Source: Burkholderia latens (GTDB taxonomy: Bacteria; Pseudomonadota; Gammaproteobacteria; Burkholderiales; Burkholderiaceae). Taken from it: DNA of 64,000 nucleotides. Made by a program: the position numbers and the translations under genes. This document shows, one piece after another, positions 49,665 to 58,618 of this stretch. The DNA lies in NCBI RefSeq assembly GCF_001718795.1, contig NZ_CP013435.1, positions 2,418,001-2,482,000 of the forward strand, read 5' to 3'. Position 1 is the stretch's first letter. The number at the start of each line of letters is the position of its first letter. The notes beneath the pieces were generated by a model that ran no database searches, was not told where the DNA came from, and saw only the letters and a list, made by a program, of their open reading frames with translations.

Positions 49665-50272
49665 CACCGTTCTCCGCGTGGCCCGCACGAGCGCGGCCCG
49701 TCACCGTGCGCGTCGAGATGACGCCACAGTGCGGGCAGCATGCATTCGGTGACCATCAGCGGCTCGCCGTGCCGCTGAAACACCGAGCGCCGCGCGGCGA
49801 ATGCGTGCGGCGCCCGCTCGCCCCGCAACGCATGGCACGCGAGCGCATACAGCGGATGGCCGGCGATCACGCGCCGGCTGACGAGCGCCGAGCGCTCGAC
49901 CTGCGGATCGCTGTACAGCAGCTCGGCGAGCGGCCGCGTGCGCAGGCGCCGCATCGCCTGCCACACGCCCTTGCTGGCCGCGAGCGGCGCGATGCTGTGC
50001 GCGGCGACGTACGGCGTGCCGTCGACCGACAGAATCACCTCGCGCACCCACATCGGCGCGCGCGGCGCGCTGCCGAGCGCGTCGGGTTCGTCGAACCACG
50101 GGCCGTCGACGGCCTCGCGCGTCACACGCACGCTCACGCTGCCGAGCCGCGCGAGATGCGCGGTCAGCGATCCGCCGCGCGTGAGCCAGTCGCGCTGGTC
50201 GAGCGTGCAGCCGGGCCGCGGCGTGTCGCGCCAGCCGGCCCGTGCGCCGTCGAATCGCATCCGCGCGTTCAC
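49664..50272 (-). CDS. ubiC: Chorismate lyase
   Basis: 202 residues with GTG start (198 if ATG 50260). It makes 4-hydroxybenzoate from chorismate, the first step of ubiquinone synthesis. Conserved segments are [28 protein letters not shown] (substrate-facing Arg/Glu), and [14 protein letters not shown]. The GTG overlaps the htpG stop (GTGA), supporting coupling. No ubiA follows here. Confidence 0.9.
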   Translation of the reverse strand: MNARMRFDGARAGWRDTPRPGCTLDQRDWLTRGGSLTAHLARLGSVSVRVTREAVDGPWFDEPDALGSAPRAPMWVREVILSVDGTPYVAAHSIAPLAASKGVWQAMRRLRTRPLAELLYSDPQVERSALVSRRVIAGHPLYALACHALRGERAPHAFAARRSVFQRHGEPLMVTECMLPALWRHLDAHGDGPRSCGPRGER

Positions 50273-52167
50273 GCCGTGCGCGACAGCAGCAGCGCGTTGG
50301 TCCGCTTCACGAAGCTGGCCGGATCGTCGAGCATCCCGCCTTCGGCCAGCAGCGCCTGGTCGAACAGCAGATGGCACCAGTCGCCGAAATCGGCGCTGTC
50401 GGCGTTCAGCTGCTTCACGAGCGCGTGCTCGGGATTGATCTCGAGGATCGGCTGCATCGCCGGCGCGTTCTGGCCGGCCGCCTTCAGCATCCGCTGCAGG
50501 TAACCGCTCATGTCGTTGTCGTCCGCGACGAGGCACGACGGCGAATCGGTCAGGCGGAACGTGACGCGCACCTCCTTCACCTTGTCGCCGAGCGCTTCCT
50601 TCATCTTGTCGACGACCGGCTTGATCGCCTCGCCCGCCTGCTGCTGCGCCTTCTTTTCCTCGTCGTTCAGCTCGCCGAGGTCGAGGTCGCCGCGGGCCAC
50701 GCTCGCGAGCGGCTTGCCGTCGAATTCGTGCAGGAACGACAGCATCCATTCGTCGACGCGATCGGTCAGCAGCAGCACCTCGACGCCCTTCTTGCGGAAC
50801 ACTTCCAGATGGGGGCTGTTCTTCGCGGCCTGCCACGTATCGGCGGTCACGTAGTAGATCTTGCTTTGCTCCGGCTTCATCCGCGACACGTAGTCGGCGA
50901 GCGACACGTCCTGCGCGTCGGTGTCGCCGTGCGTCGACGCGAAGCGCAGCAGCTTCGCGATGCGCTCGCGGTTCGCGTGATCCTCGCCGACGCCTTCCTT
51001 CAGCACCTGGCCGAACGCGCTCCAGAACGTCTTGTACTTCTCCTTGCCGGCATCGTCTTCCGCGTTCGCCAGCTCCTCGAGCATCGACAGCGCGCGCTTG
51101 GTCACGCCTTCGCGGATCGCCTTCACGTCGCGGCTTTCCTGCAGGATTTCACGCGACACGTTCAGCGGCAGGTCGGCCGAATCGACGACGCCCTTCACGA
51201 AGCGCAGATATTGCGGCAGCAGCTGCTCGGCATCGTCCATGATGAACACGCGCTTCACGTACAGCTTCAGGCCGCCGCGGTAGTCGCGGTTCCACAGGTC
51301 GAACGGCGCGCGCGCCGGCACGAACAGCAGCTGCGTATATTCGCTGCGGCCTTCGACGCGATTGTGGGTCCATGCGAGCGGATCCTGGTGGTCGTGCGCG
51401 ATGTGCTGGTAAAACTGCGTGTACTGCTCGTCGGTGATGTCGCTCTTCGCACGCGTCCACAGCGCGCTCGCCTGGTTGACGGTCTCGTCCTCGTCCTTCA
51501 GGACCATCTCGCCCTTTTCCTGATCCCATTCTTCCTTGCGCATCAGGATCGGCAGTGCGATGTGATCGGAGTACTTCTGGATGATCGACTTCAGGCGATG
51601 CGACGACAGCAATTCGTCCTCGCCGTCGCGCAGGTGCAGCGTGATCGTCGTGCCGCGCTGCGCGCGCTCGATCGCATCGATCGTGAAGTCGCCCTCGCCC
51701 GCGCTTTCCCAGCGCACGGCCTCGTTCGCCGGCAGGCCGGCGCGGCGCGTCTCGACGGTGATCTTGTCGGCGACGATGAAGCCCGAGTAGAAGCCGACGC
51801 CGAACTGGCCGATCAGCGCCGCGTCCTTCTGCTGGTCGCCGGACAGCTTCGTGAAGAATTCCTTGGTACCCGAACGCGCAATCGTGCCGAGGTTCGCGAT
51901 CGCTTCGTCGCGGCTCATGCCGATGCCGTTGTCCTCGATCGTGATCGTGCGCGCGGCCTTGTCGAAGCCGATGCGGATGCGCAGGTTCGGATCGTTCTCG
52001 TACAGCGCGTTGTCCGCGAGCGCTTCGAAACGCAGCTTGTCGGCCGCGTCGGACGCGTTCGACACCAGTTCGCGCAGGAAGATTTCCTTGTTGCTGTAGA
52101 GCGAATGAATCATCAGGTGGAGGAGCTGCTTGACCTCTGCCTGAAAGCTCATCGTTTCGTGTGCCAT
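50269..52167 (-). CDS. htpG: Chaperone HtpG (Hsp90)
   Basis: 632 residues. The N-terminal ATP site has [16 protein letters not shown] (only its core ELVSNASDA is needed) and the DNGIGM loop, and GQFGVGFYS. The middle domain and dimerising C-terminus follow at normal length. It leads the operon with ubiC and the glycosylase. No clear sigma-32 promoter was identified in its 157-bp upstream region. Confidence 0.97.
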   Translation of the reverse strand: MAHETMSFQAEVKQLLHLMIHSLYSNKEIFLRELVSNASDAADKLRFEALADNALYENDPNLRIRIGFDKAARTITIEDNGIGMSRDEAIANLGTIARSGTKEFFTKLSGDQQKDAALIGQFGVGFYSGFIVADKITVETRRAGLPANEAVRWESAGEGDFTIDAIERAQRGTTITLHLRDGEDELLSSHRLKSIIQKYSDHIALPILMRKEEWDQEKGEMVLKDEDETVNQASALWTRAKSDITDEQYTQFYQHIAHDHQDPLAWTHNRVEGRSEYTQLLFVPARAPFDLWNRDYRGGLKLYVKRVFIMDDAEQLLPQYLRFVKGVVDSADLPLNVSREILQESRDVKAIREGVTKRALSMLEELANAEDDAGKEKYKTFWSAFGQVLKEGVGEDHANRERIAKLLRFASTHGDTDAQDVSLADYVSRMKPEQSKIYYVTADTWQAAKNSPHLEVFRKKGVEVLLLTDRVDEWMLSFLHEFDGKPLASVARGDLDLGELNDEEKKAQQQAGEAIKPVVDKMKEALGDKVKEVRVTFRLTDSPSCLVADDNDMSGYLQRMLKAAGQNAPAMQPILEINPEHALVKQLNADSADFGDWCHLLFDQALLAEGGMLDDPASFVKRTNALLLSRTA

Positions 52168-52324
52168 GGATGCTGTTTCCTCTTACTTGAACTTGAATGG
52201 TGTGGCGCAGGCGGCCGGCGCGCGATGCCGGCGCCCGTCAAGGACAACCGCCTGGCGCAAGCGGTTTGCGCCGGCATATGGGGACGGGCGACGCGATTTC
52301 AAGTGGCGGCCGTGCCGCCCGCCG

Positions 52325-53794
52325 TCACGACGCGCGCCGCGCCGCCGACTCGATATAGCGCGCGAGAAATGGCGCCAGCGCCGGATCGCCGCAGTTCGCG
52401 ACGTTGAAGCGCGTCCACGTCGACGGCGACTGCTGCGGCGAAAACAGGCTCCCCGGCGTGAGCAAGAATCCCTCCTCGTGCGCGGCGGCCGCGAGCGCGT
52501 CCGAATCGACGCCGGTGTCGGCCCACAGGAACATCCCGGCCGCCGGCATCGTGAAAAGCCGCAGCCCGGTGCGCTCGAGCATCCGCGCGGTCTTGTCGCG
52601 CACGCCGTCGAGCCGCGCACGCAGCCGCTCGACGTGGCGCCGGTAGTGCCCTTCGGTCAGGATCTTGTAAAGCACGCGCTCGTTGAGCTCCGGCGTGGTC
52701 ATTCCGACCAGCATCTTCTGGTCGGTGATCGCCTTCGCGATCTCCGGCGCGCACGCGACATAGCCGACCCGCAGGTTCGCCGCGAGCGTCTTCGAATAGC
52801 TGCCGAGGTAGATCACGCGCTTCAACTGGTCGAGGCTTGCGAGGCGTGTGGCCGGATAGCTCGGCGGGCACAGGTCGCCGTACACGTCGTCCTCGACGAC
52901 GAGGAAGTCGTACGCCTCCGCGAGCTTCAGGATCCGGAACGCCTGCGCGGCCGACAGCGACGTGCCGGTCGGGTTCTGCAGCACGGAATTGATCACCAGC
53001 ATCTTCGGCCGCCACATCTGCACGAGTGTTTCCAGCGCGTCGAGATCGGGGCCGTCCGGCGTATAAGGCATGCCGACGAGCTGCGCGCCCTGCGCGGCGA
53101 AGCGGCCGAACATCTGGAACCACGCGGGATCGCCGACGATCACCGCGTCGCCCGGCCGCACGTAGATCCGCGAGATCAGGTCGATCGCCTGCGTGATTCC
53201 CGACACCAGCACGAGCTGCTCCGGCTTTGCGCCGATCTCGACTTCCGCGAGCCGCGTCTGCAGTTGCTGACGCAGCGGCAGGAAGCCCTGCGCGGTGCCG
53301 AAACCGAGCATCTGCGCGCCCGCCTGGCGCCCGAGCGCCCGCAGCGCGCCGGTGATCAGTTCGCCGTCGAGCCAGCGGCCCGGCAGGTAGCCGAGACCCG
53401 GCCCTTTTTCGGGGCTGACGGTGTGCAGCATGTTGCGCAGCAGCCACACGACGTCGATCGTGTTGTGCACCGGCGCGGCCTCGGCCACGCGTGCCGCGCC
53501 GTCGGCCGGCTGCGGGCCCGCGGCCGTGCGCTCGCGCACGTAGAAGCCCGAGCCGCGCCGCGAATCGAGATACCCCTGCGCGACGAGCCGCTCGTACGCC
53601 TCGACGACGGTGAAGCGCGACACGCTCTTGTCGAGGGCGAGCTTGCGGATCGACGGCATCCGCATGCCGGGGCGGAACACGCGTTCGTCGATCCGGCGCC
53701 GCGCCCACTGAACGAGCTGGTCGACGAGCGTGAGCGTGGCCGTATCGTGCGGCACGGGGATCTGCGCGAGAGGAACGGTGGACATGGTCGACAT
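52325..53794 (-). CDS. MocR-type regulator (GntR-HTH fused to PLP aminotransferase)
   Basis: 489 residues. The winged helix-turn-helix at residues about 15-85 contains MPSIRKLALDKSVSRFTVVEAYERL (core SRFTVVEAYERL) and GSGFYV. The aminotransferase-like domain has NPTGTSLS and the Schiff-base lysine in YLGSYSKTLAANLRVGY, so PLP binding is probable. These proteins sense PLP-bound amines and activate or repress a divergent operon. ATG 53794 has GGAG 9 bases upstream; ATG 53785 is possible. It faces the VOC-to-PhzF gene group, its likely target. Confidence 0.93.
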   Translation of the reverse strand: MSTMSTVPLAQIPVPHDTATLTLVDQLVQWARRRIDERVFRPGMRMPSIRKLALDKSVSRFTVVEAYERLVAQGYLDSRRGSGFYVRERTAAGPQPADGAARVAEAAPVHNTIDVVWLLRNMLHTVSPEKGPGLGYLPGRWLDGELITGALRALGRQAGAQMLGFGTAQGFLPLRQQLQTRLAEVEIGAKPEQLVLVSGITQAIDLISRIYVRPGDAVIVGDPAWFQMFGRFAAQGAQLVGMPYTPDGPDLDALETLVQMWRPKMLVINSVLQNPTGTSLSAAQAFRILKLAEAYDFLVVEDDVYGDLCPPSYPATRLASLDQLKRVIYLGSYSKTLAANLRVGYVACAPEIAKAITDQKMLVGMTTPELNERVLYKILTEGHYRRHVERLRARLDGVRDKTARMLERTGLRLFTMPAAGMFLWADTGVDSDALAAAAHEEGFLLTPGSLFSPQQSPSTWTRFNVANCGDPALAPFLARYIESAARRAS

Positions 53795-53806
53795 GGGCGG
53801 CGGCTC

Positions 53807-53871
53807 CAACTGTACCGAAGGCTATCGCGGCGATTGTACCGTTACTGTGCCGGTAACGACGATTACAGTTG
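53807..53871. promoter_or_regulatory. Candidate MocR operator region with TGTACCG repeats
   Basis: TGTACCG occurs at 53811-53817 and 53835-53841 with a variant TGTGCCG at 53846-53852, all in the same orientation. CAACTGTA (53807-53814) and TACAGTTG (53864-53871) form an 8-bp inverted pair around them. MocR/PdxR-type regulators commonly bind direct repeats, so this is a plausible operator between the divergent genes. Confidence 0.55.
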
Positions 53872-54024
53872 ACCGCAATGGCGATCGTGCGGCCGCCGGT
53901 CCGGCCTTGCCGCATGAGGCGCGGGCCCTTTCGGCACAGGTCCGCGGCCGAGGTCCCGGCCGGCCGGGCAGCCGCCGCGCGTATCGCACGCCACCATGAC
54001 ACTTTCGCTTCCCGACCGACGTTC

Positions 54025-54717
54025 ATGCCATCCCGCTTCCTGACCCTCGACCATCTCGTGATCGCAGCCCGCACGCTCGACGAAGGCGTGCGCCATGTCG
54101 CCGACGCGCTCGGCATCGAACCGGCCGGCGGCGGCAGTCATCCGTTGATGCGCACGCACAACGCGCTGTTCGGCGCGTGGGGCGGGCTATACCTCGAAGT
54201 GATTGCGGTCGATCCCGACGCACCGGCCGCGAACGATGACGCGCCCGCGCCCCGCGCGCGGCTGTTCGGCCTCGACGACCCGGCAATTCACGCGCGGCTC
54301 GCCGACGGGCCGTTCCTCGCGCACTGGGTCGCCCGCGTCGACCGCCCGCGCCAGCTCGCGCGGTGGCAGCGCCAGTACCCGGCCCGCATCGCGCCGGTCG
54401 TCGCGATGCGGCGCGGCGATCTGAGCTGGGGGCTGACCGTGCCCGACGACGGCGCGTTTCCCGCGTGGCAAGGCGCCGGCGACGGCCTCTTGCCGTCGCT
54501 GATCCAGTGGGACAGCGCACGCCATCCGGCCGATTCGCTGCCGGACAACGGCGTCGCGCTAAAGTCGTTCAAGGGCAGCCATCCGCGCGCAGACGTGATC
54601 CGCGAGCAGCTCGACTGGCTCGGCGCCGGCCATCTGCTCGACGTCGAGACCGGCGACGCCGCACCGGCGCTCGTCGCCGAATTCGACACGCCGCAAGGCG
54701 CGCGTACGCTGCGCTGA
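54025..54717 (+). CDS. Glyoxalase-like domain protein
   Basis: 230 residues. The start FLTLDHLVIAARTLDEGV is the Glyoxalase_3/VOC entry strand; the middle contains YLEVIAVDP and the pattern RLADGPFLAHWVARV. Length fits the large single-domain VOC-like proteins that hydrolyse or isomerise unknown substrates. ATG 54025 is used; an earlier in-frame start would extend into the regulatory region with Arg-rich sequence. The DMT exporter follows 53 bp later. Confidence 0.8.
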   Translation: MPSRFLTLDHLVIAARTLDEGVRHVADALGIEPAGGGSHPLMRTHNALFGAWGGLYLEVIAVDPDAPAANDDAPAPRARLFGLDDPAIHARLADGPFLAHWVARVDRPRQLARWQRQYPARIAPVVAMRRGDLSWGLTVPDDGAFPAWQGAGDGLLPSLIQWDSARHPADSLPDNGVALKSFKGSHPRADVIREQLDWLGAGHLLDVETGDAAPALVAEFDTPQGARTLR

Positions 54718-54770
54718 ACGCGCGGCCGCCTCTCGATTACCCGAACCCGGCAACACGGAGACACCCATAC

Positions 54771-55679
54771 ATGAACTCGCGCGAAACCCCGGGCATGCTG
54801 CTCGGTCTCATCGGCGTGATGATTTTCAGCCTGACGCTGCCGATGACGCGCATCGTCGTCTCCGAACTCAATCCGCTGCTCAACGGCCTCGGCCGTGCGC
54901 TCGCCGCGGCCGTGCCGGCCGGCCTGCTGCTGTGGTGGCGCCGTGAACGCCTGCCCACCCGCGCGCAGCTGAAAAGTCTCGCGGTCGTGTCGGCGGGCGT
55001 GATCGTCGCGTACCCGGTGTTTTCGGCGTGGGCGATGAAGACGGTGCCGGCGTCGCACGGTGCGGTCGTCAACGGGCTGCAGCCGCTGTTCGTCGCGCTG
55101 TACGCGGCGTGGCTGTCGCACGAGCGGCCGTCGAGAGCATTCTGGGCGAGCGCGCTCGCGGGCAGCGCGCTCGTGATCGCGTTCGCGCTGCGCGACGGCG
55201 GCGGCACCGTGCAGGCGGGCGACGCGCTGATGCTCGTCGCGGTCGGCATCGGCGCACTCGGCTATGCGGAAGGTGCGCGCCTCGCACGCCAGATCGGGGG
55301 CTGGCAGGTGATCTGCTGGGCGCTCGTCGTGTCGGCGCCGTTTCTCGTGCTGCCGGTCGGCTGGCTCGCATGGATGCAGCACGCCGCGCATCCTGCGCCG
55401 CTCGCGCTGCGCACGTGGCTCGCGTTCGGCTACGTGACCCTTTTTTCGCAATTCATCGGCTTTTTCGCGTGGTATGCGGGGCTCGCGATGGGCGGCACCG
55501 CACGCGTCGGCCAGGTGCAATTGCTGCAGATCTTCTTCACGATCGCGTTTTCGGCGCTGCTGTTCGGCGAGACGGTCACGCCGTCCACATGGCTGTTCGC
55601 GGCTGCCGTGATCGCGACCGTGATGCTGGGCCGACGCTCGGCGGTGGCCGCCGGCCCGCATCCCGCTCGCGCCGGCTGA
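54771..55679 (+). CDS. EamA/DMT family exporter
   Basis: 302 residues with ten helices in two EamA repeats. It begins GMLLGLIGVMIFSLTLPMTR and contains SHGAVVNGLQPLFVALYAAWLSHE and the second-repeat AMGGTARVGQVQLLQIFFTI, the conserved Gly/Gln segment. It sits between a VOC-like protein and a PLP aminotransferase in one direction. Export of an amine or amino acid is plausible, not shown. ATG 54771 has GGAG 11 bases upstream. Confidence 0.9.
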   Translation: MNSRETPGMLLGLIGVMIFSLTLPMTRIVVSELNPLLNGLGRALAAAVPAGLLLWWRRERLPTRAQLKSLAVVSAGVIVAYPVFSAWAMKTVPASHGAVVNGLQPLFVALYAAWLSHERPSRAFWASALAGSALVIAFALRDGGGTVQAGDALMLVAVGIGALGYAEGARLARQIGGWQVICWALVVSAPFLVLPVGWLAWMQHAAHPAPLALRTWLAFGYVTLFSQFIGFFAWYAGLAMGGTARVGQVQLLQIFFTIAFSALLFGETVTPSTWLFAAAVIATVMLGRRSAVAAGPHPARAG

Positions 55680-55831
55680 TGAGGTGCGCCATAATGTCCG
55701 TTTTGCCTGAACGGTTTTGCCCACCCGGCCGCGATGGCCCGATCGCACTCCCGTACGCCCACCCGGCCGCGGCGACGCAATCGGCCTGATCGACCTTTCT
55801 TGACTCACCACGATATCCGAACGAGGAGACT

Positions 55832-57013
55832 ATGAATCCGAGCGACCTGCATCCGCCGCACTGGCAGCTTTCCGAACGCGCCCGCAAGCTGACGAGCTCT
55901 GCGATCCGCGAGATCCTGAAGGTCACGGAACGCCCCGAGGTCATCTCGTTCGCAGGCGGCCTGCCCGCACCGGCGACCTTCCCGGCCGAACGCATGCGCG
56001 CCGCTGCCGACCGCGTGCTGCGCGATGCGCCCGCCGCCGCCCTTCAGTACAGCGCGACCGAAGGCTACCTGCCGCTGCGCGAATGGATCGCCGAGCGCTA
56101 CCGCGTGCGCGTGTCGCAGGTGCTGATTACGACCGGCTCGCAGCAGGCGCTCGACCTGCTCGGCAAGGCGCTGATCGATCCGACGAGCCCGATCCTCGTC
56201 GAAACGCCGACCTATCTCGGCGCGCTGCAATCGTTCTCGCTGTACGAGCCGCGCTACGTGCAGGTGCCGACCGACGAACAGGGCCTGCTGCCCGAAGGGC
56301 TCACGCCCGAGCTCACGCAAGGCGCGCGGCTGCTGTACGCACAGCCGAACTTCCAGAACCCGACCGGCCGCCGCCTCCCCGTCGAGCGCCGCCGCGCGCT
56401 CGCCGCGTTCGCGCAGTCGAGCCCGTTCCCGGTGCTGGAAGACGATCCGTACGGCGCGCTGAACTACCAGGGCGAGCCGCTGCCCACGATGCTGTCGATG
56501 GCGCCCGACCACGTCGTGCACCTCGGCACGTTCTCGAAGGTGCTCGCGCCGGGCCTGCGGATCGGCTACATCATCGCGCCCGAGGAACTGCACTTCAAGC
56601 TGGTGCAGGCCAAGCAGGCTACCGACCTGCACACGCCGACGCTCACGCAGCGTATCGCGCACGAGGTGATCAAGGACGGTTTCCTCGACGAACACATTCC
56701 GACGATCCGCCAGCTGTACGGCGCGCAATGCGACGCGATGCTCGCGTCGCTCGCGCGCCACATGCCGGAAGGCGTCACGTGGAATCGTCCTGAGGGCGGC
56801 ATGTTCATCTGGGTGAAGCTGCCCGCGCAGATCGACAGCATGAAGCTGCTCGAAGCCGCGGTCGCGAATCATGTCGCCTTCGTGCCGGGCGCGCCGTTCT
56901 TCGCAAACGACCCGCAACAGAACACGCTGCGCCTGTCGTTCGTGACGGTGCCGCCGGAGAAGATCGAGGAAGGCGTCGCGCGCCTCGGCAAGCTGCTGCG
57001 CGAACGTCTGTGA
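55832..57013 (+). CDS. PLP-dependent aminotransferase (2-aminoadipate/AAT-I-like)
   Basis: 393-residue fold-type I aminotransferase. It starts with SSAIREILKVTERPEVISFAGGLPAP (core ISFAGGLPAP) and has NPTGRRLP, DDPYGAL and the Schiff-base lysine in HLGTFSKVLAPGLRIGY. The family includes LysN/2-aminoadipate and valine-pyruvate-type enzymes. An AGGAG lies 7 bases before the ATG. RidA follows 42 bp later and PhzF 8 bp after that, indicating an operon. Confidence 0.93.
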   Translation: MNPSDLHPPHWQLSERARKLTSSAIREILKVTERPEVISFAGGLPAPATFPAERMRAAADRVLRDAPAAALQYSATEGYLPLREWIAERYRVRVSQVLITTGSQQALDLLGKALIDPTSPILVETPTYLGALQSFSLYEPRYVQVPTDEQGLLPEGLTPELTQGARLLYAQPNFQNPTGRRLPVERRRALAAFAQSSPFPVLEDDPYGALNYQGEPLPTMLSMAPDHVVHLGTFSKVLAPGLRIGYIIAPEELHFKLVQAKQATDLHTPTLTQRIAHEVIKDGFLDEHIPTIRQLYGAQCDAMLASLARHMPEGVTWNRPEGGMFIWVKLPAQIDSMKLLEAAVANHVAFVPGAPFFANDPQQNTLRLSFVTVPPEKIEEGVARLGKLLRERL

Positions 57014-57055
57014 GCCCCTTTTTCCTGTCACGACTCTCAACGAGGAATCGAACGC

Positions 57056-57514
57056 ATGGCTAACGTCTACGACAAACTCAAGTCGCTCGGCATCGAGCTC
57101 CCGACCGCCGGCGCACCGGCCGCCGCCTACGTCATGAGCGCGCAGAGCGGCAACACGGTGTACCTGTCGGGCCACATCGCGAAGAAGGACGGCAAGGTCT
57201 GGGCCGGCAAACTCGGCGCCGACCTGCAGACGGAAGACGGCAAGGCCGCCGCGCGCGCGATCGCGATCGACCTGCTCGCGACGCTGCACGCGCACACCGG
57301 CGACCTGAACAAGGTCACGCGCATCGTGAAGCTGATGAGCCTCGTGAACTCGACGCTCGACTTCACCGAACAGCACATCGTCACGAACGGCGCATCGGAA
57401 CTGATCGCGGAAGTGTTCGGCGACGCGGGCAAGCACGCGCGTTCGGCATTCGGCGTCGCGCAGATTCCGCTCGGCGCGTGCGTCGAGATCGAACTGATCG
57501 CCGAAGTCGCGTAA
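57056..57514 (+). CDS. RidA/YjgF family enamine/imine deaminase
   Basis: 152 residues, slightly longer than E. coli RidA (128). The pocket Arg is in ARSAFGVAQIPLGA, and VEIELIAEV closes the fold. RidA proteins hydrolyse reactive enamines/imines made by PLP enzymes, so the position next to a PLP aminotransferase is meaningful. The longer subfamily (Rid2/3-like) may have a different specificity. Confidence 0.9.
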   Translation: MANVYDKLKSLGIELPTAGAPAAAYVMSAQSGNTVYLSGHIAKKDGKVWAGKLGADLQTEDGKAAARAIAIDLLATLHAHTGDLNKVTRIVKLMSLVNSTLDFTEQHIVTNGASELIAEVFGDAGKHARSAFGVAQIPLGACVEIELIAEVA

Positions 57515-57522
57515 CGCGCCCG

Positions 57523-58404
57523 ATGACCGGCCGCCGCGTCCGTTTCAAGCAGGTCGACGTGTTCACGTCGGTCCCGTTCAAGGGCAACCCGCTTGCCGTG
57601 GTATTCGACGCCGACGCGCTCGGCGACGACGACATGCTCGCAATCGCCCGCTGGACGAACCTGTCGGAAACCACGTTCCTGTGCACGCCGAGCGATCCGG
57701 ACGCCGACTACCGCGTCCGGATCTTCACGCCGGGCGGCGAACTCCCGTTCGCCGGCCACCCGACGCTCGGCACCGCGCATGCGTTCGTCGAAAGCGGCGC
57801 GCGGCCGCGCACGCCGGGCCGGTTGATCCAGCAGTGCGGGGTCGGCCGGGTCGAACTGCGCGAACAAGCCGAAGGCTGGGCGTTCGCCGCGCCGCCGGCC
57901 CGGTTCACCCCGCTCGACCGTTCGGACTACCCGGCACTCGCAGCCGCGTTGCGTAGCGACGCATTCGATCCGGATGCCGAACCGTGCGCGGTCGACAACG
58001 GCGCACCGTGGCTCGTCGTGCGGCTCACCTCGGCCGACGCCTGCGTCGGGCTCGCGCCCGATCCGGCCGCGCTCGACGCGCTCACGCACCGCTACGGCAC
58101 GCATGGCCTTGCGGTGTACGCGCCCCACCCCGACGGCGGCCCCGCGACGTTCGAAATCCGCTGCCTGATGACGGGCGGCGGCTTCGGCACGGGCGAGGAC
58201 CCCGTGACCGGCAGCGCGAACGCCGCGCTGGCCGGACTGCTGAGCCGCCAGCAGCGGCGTCCCGGCCCGTCGTACACCGTCCGCCAGGGCACGGCGATCG
58301 GCCGCGACGGCCGCATTGCCGTCCGCTATGACGACGACGGCACGATCTGGATCGGCGGCCACGTCGTGACGGTCGTCGACGGCACGTTCCAGGCGCCCGC
58401 CTGA
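57523..58404 (+). CDS. PhzF family isomerase
   Basis: 293 residues of the PhzF/YddE diaminopimelate-epimerase fold. It has VDVFTSVPFKGNPLAVV, the catalytic Glu E49 in NLSETTFL, LPFAGHPTLGTAHA and GEDPVTGSANAALAG. PhzF catalyses an isomerisation in phenazine synthesis, but no other phz gene is present, so it is a family member with an unknown substrate. It begins 8 bases after ridA. Confidence 0.9.
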   Translation: MTGRRVRFKQVDVFTSVPFKGNPLAVVFDADALGDDDMLAIARWTNLSETTFLCTPSDPDADYRVRIFTPGGELPFAGHPTLGTAHAFVESGARPRTPGRLIQQCGVGRVELREQAEGWAFAAPPARFTPLDRSDYPALAAALRSDAFDPDAEPCAVDNGAPWLVVRLTSADACVGLAPDPAALDALTHRYGTHGLAVYAPHPDGGPATFEIRCLMTGGGFGTGEDPVTGSANAALAGLLSRQQRRPGPSYTVRQGTAIGRDGRIAVRYDDDGTIWIGGHVVTVVDGTFQAPA

Positions 58405-58618
58405 CGTCGGGGCGGCGTACGCGCCGGCCCGGCCGGCGCCCTACGATTCCCCCGGCTATCGCAAAAACGTTCCAGCCAGTAATATCGGGCCTAATCCGTC
58501 GCTTCGGCGGGTCTGTCCTTGGTTGCGCATCCCGCGAACGAACAGACGCCGGTGCGACCCCAACCACAGCCGATCCCCGACAGGGGAAGGCGCACGCGAG
58601 CAGGACCCGCCCTCTTCG

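Noticed and set aside
57523..58404. Phenazine biosynthesis cluster
   Set aside because: Only a PhzF family member is present; no phzA/B, C, D, E, G or M homologue is in the window, and PhzF-like proteins are common outside phenazine pathways.
58405..58618. Cyclic-di-GMP riboswitch upstream of the GGDEF-EAL gene
   Set aside because: No GEMM-type conserved core was visible in the leader; only short GC hairpins are present.
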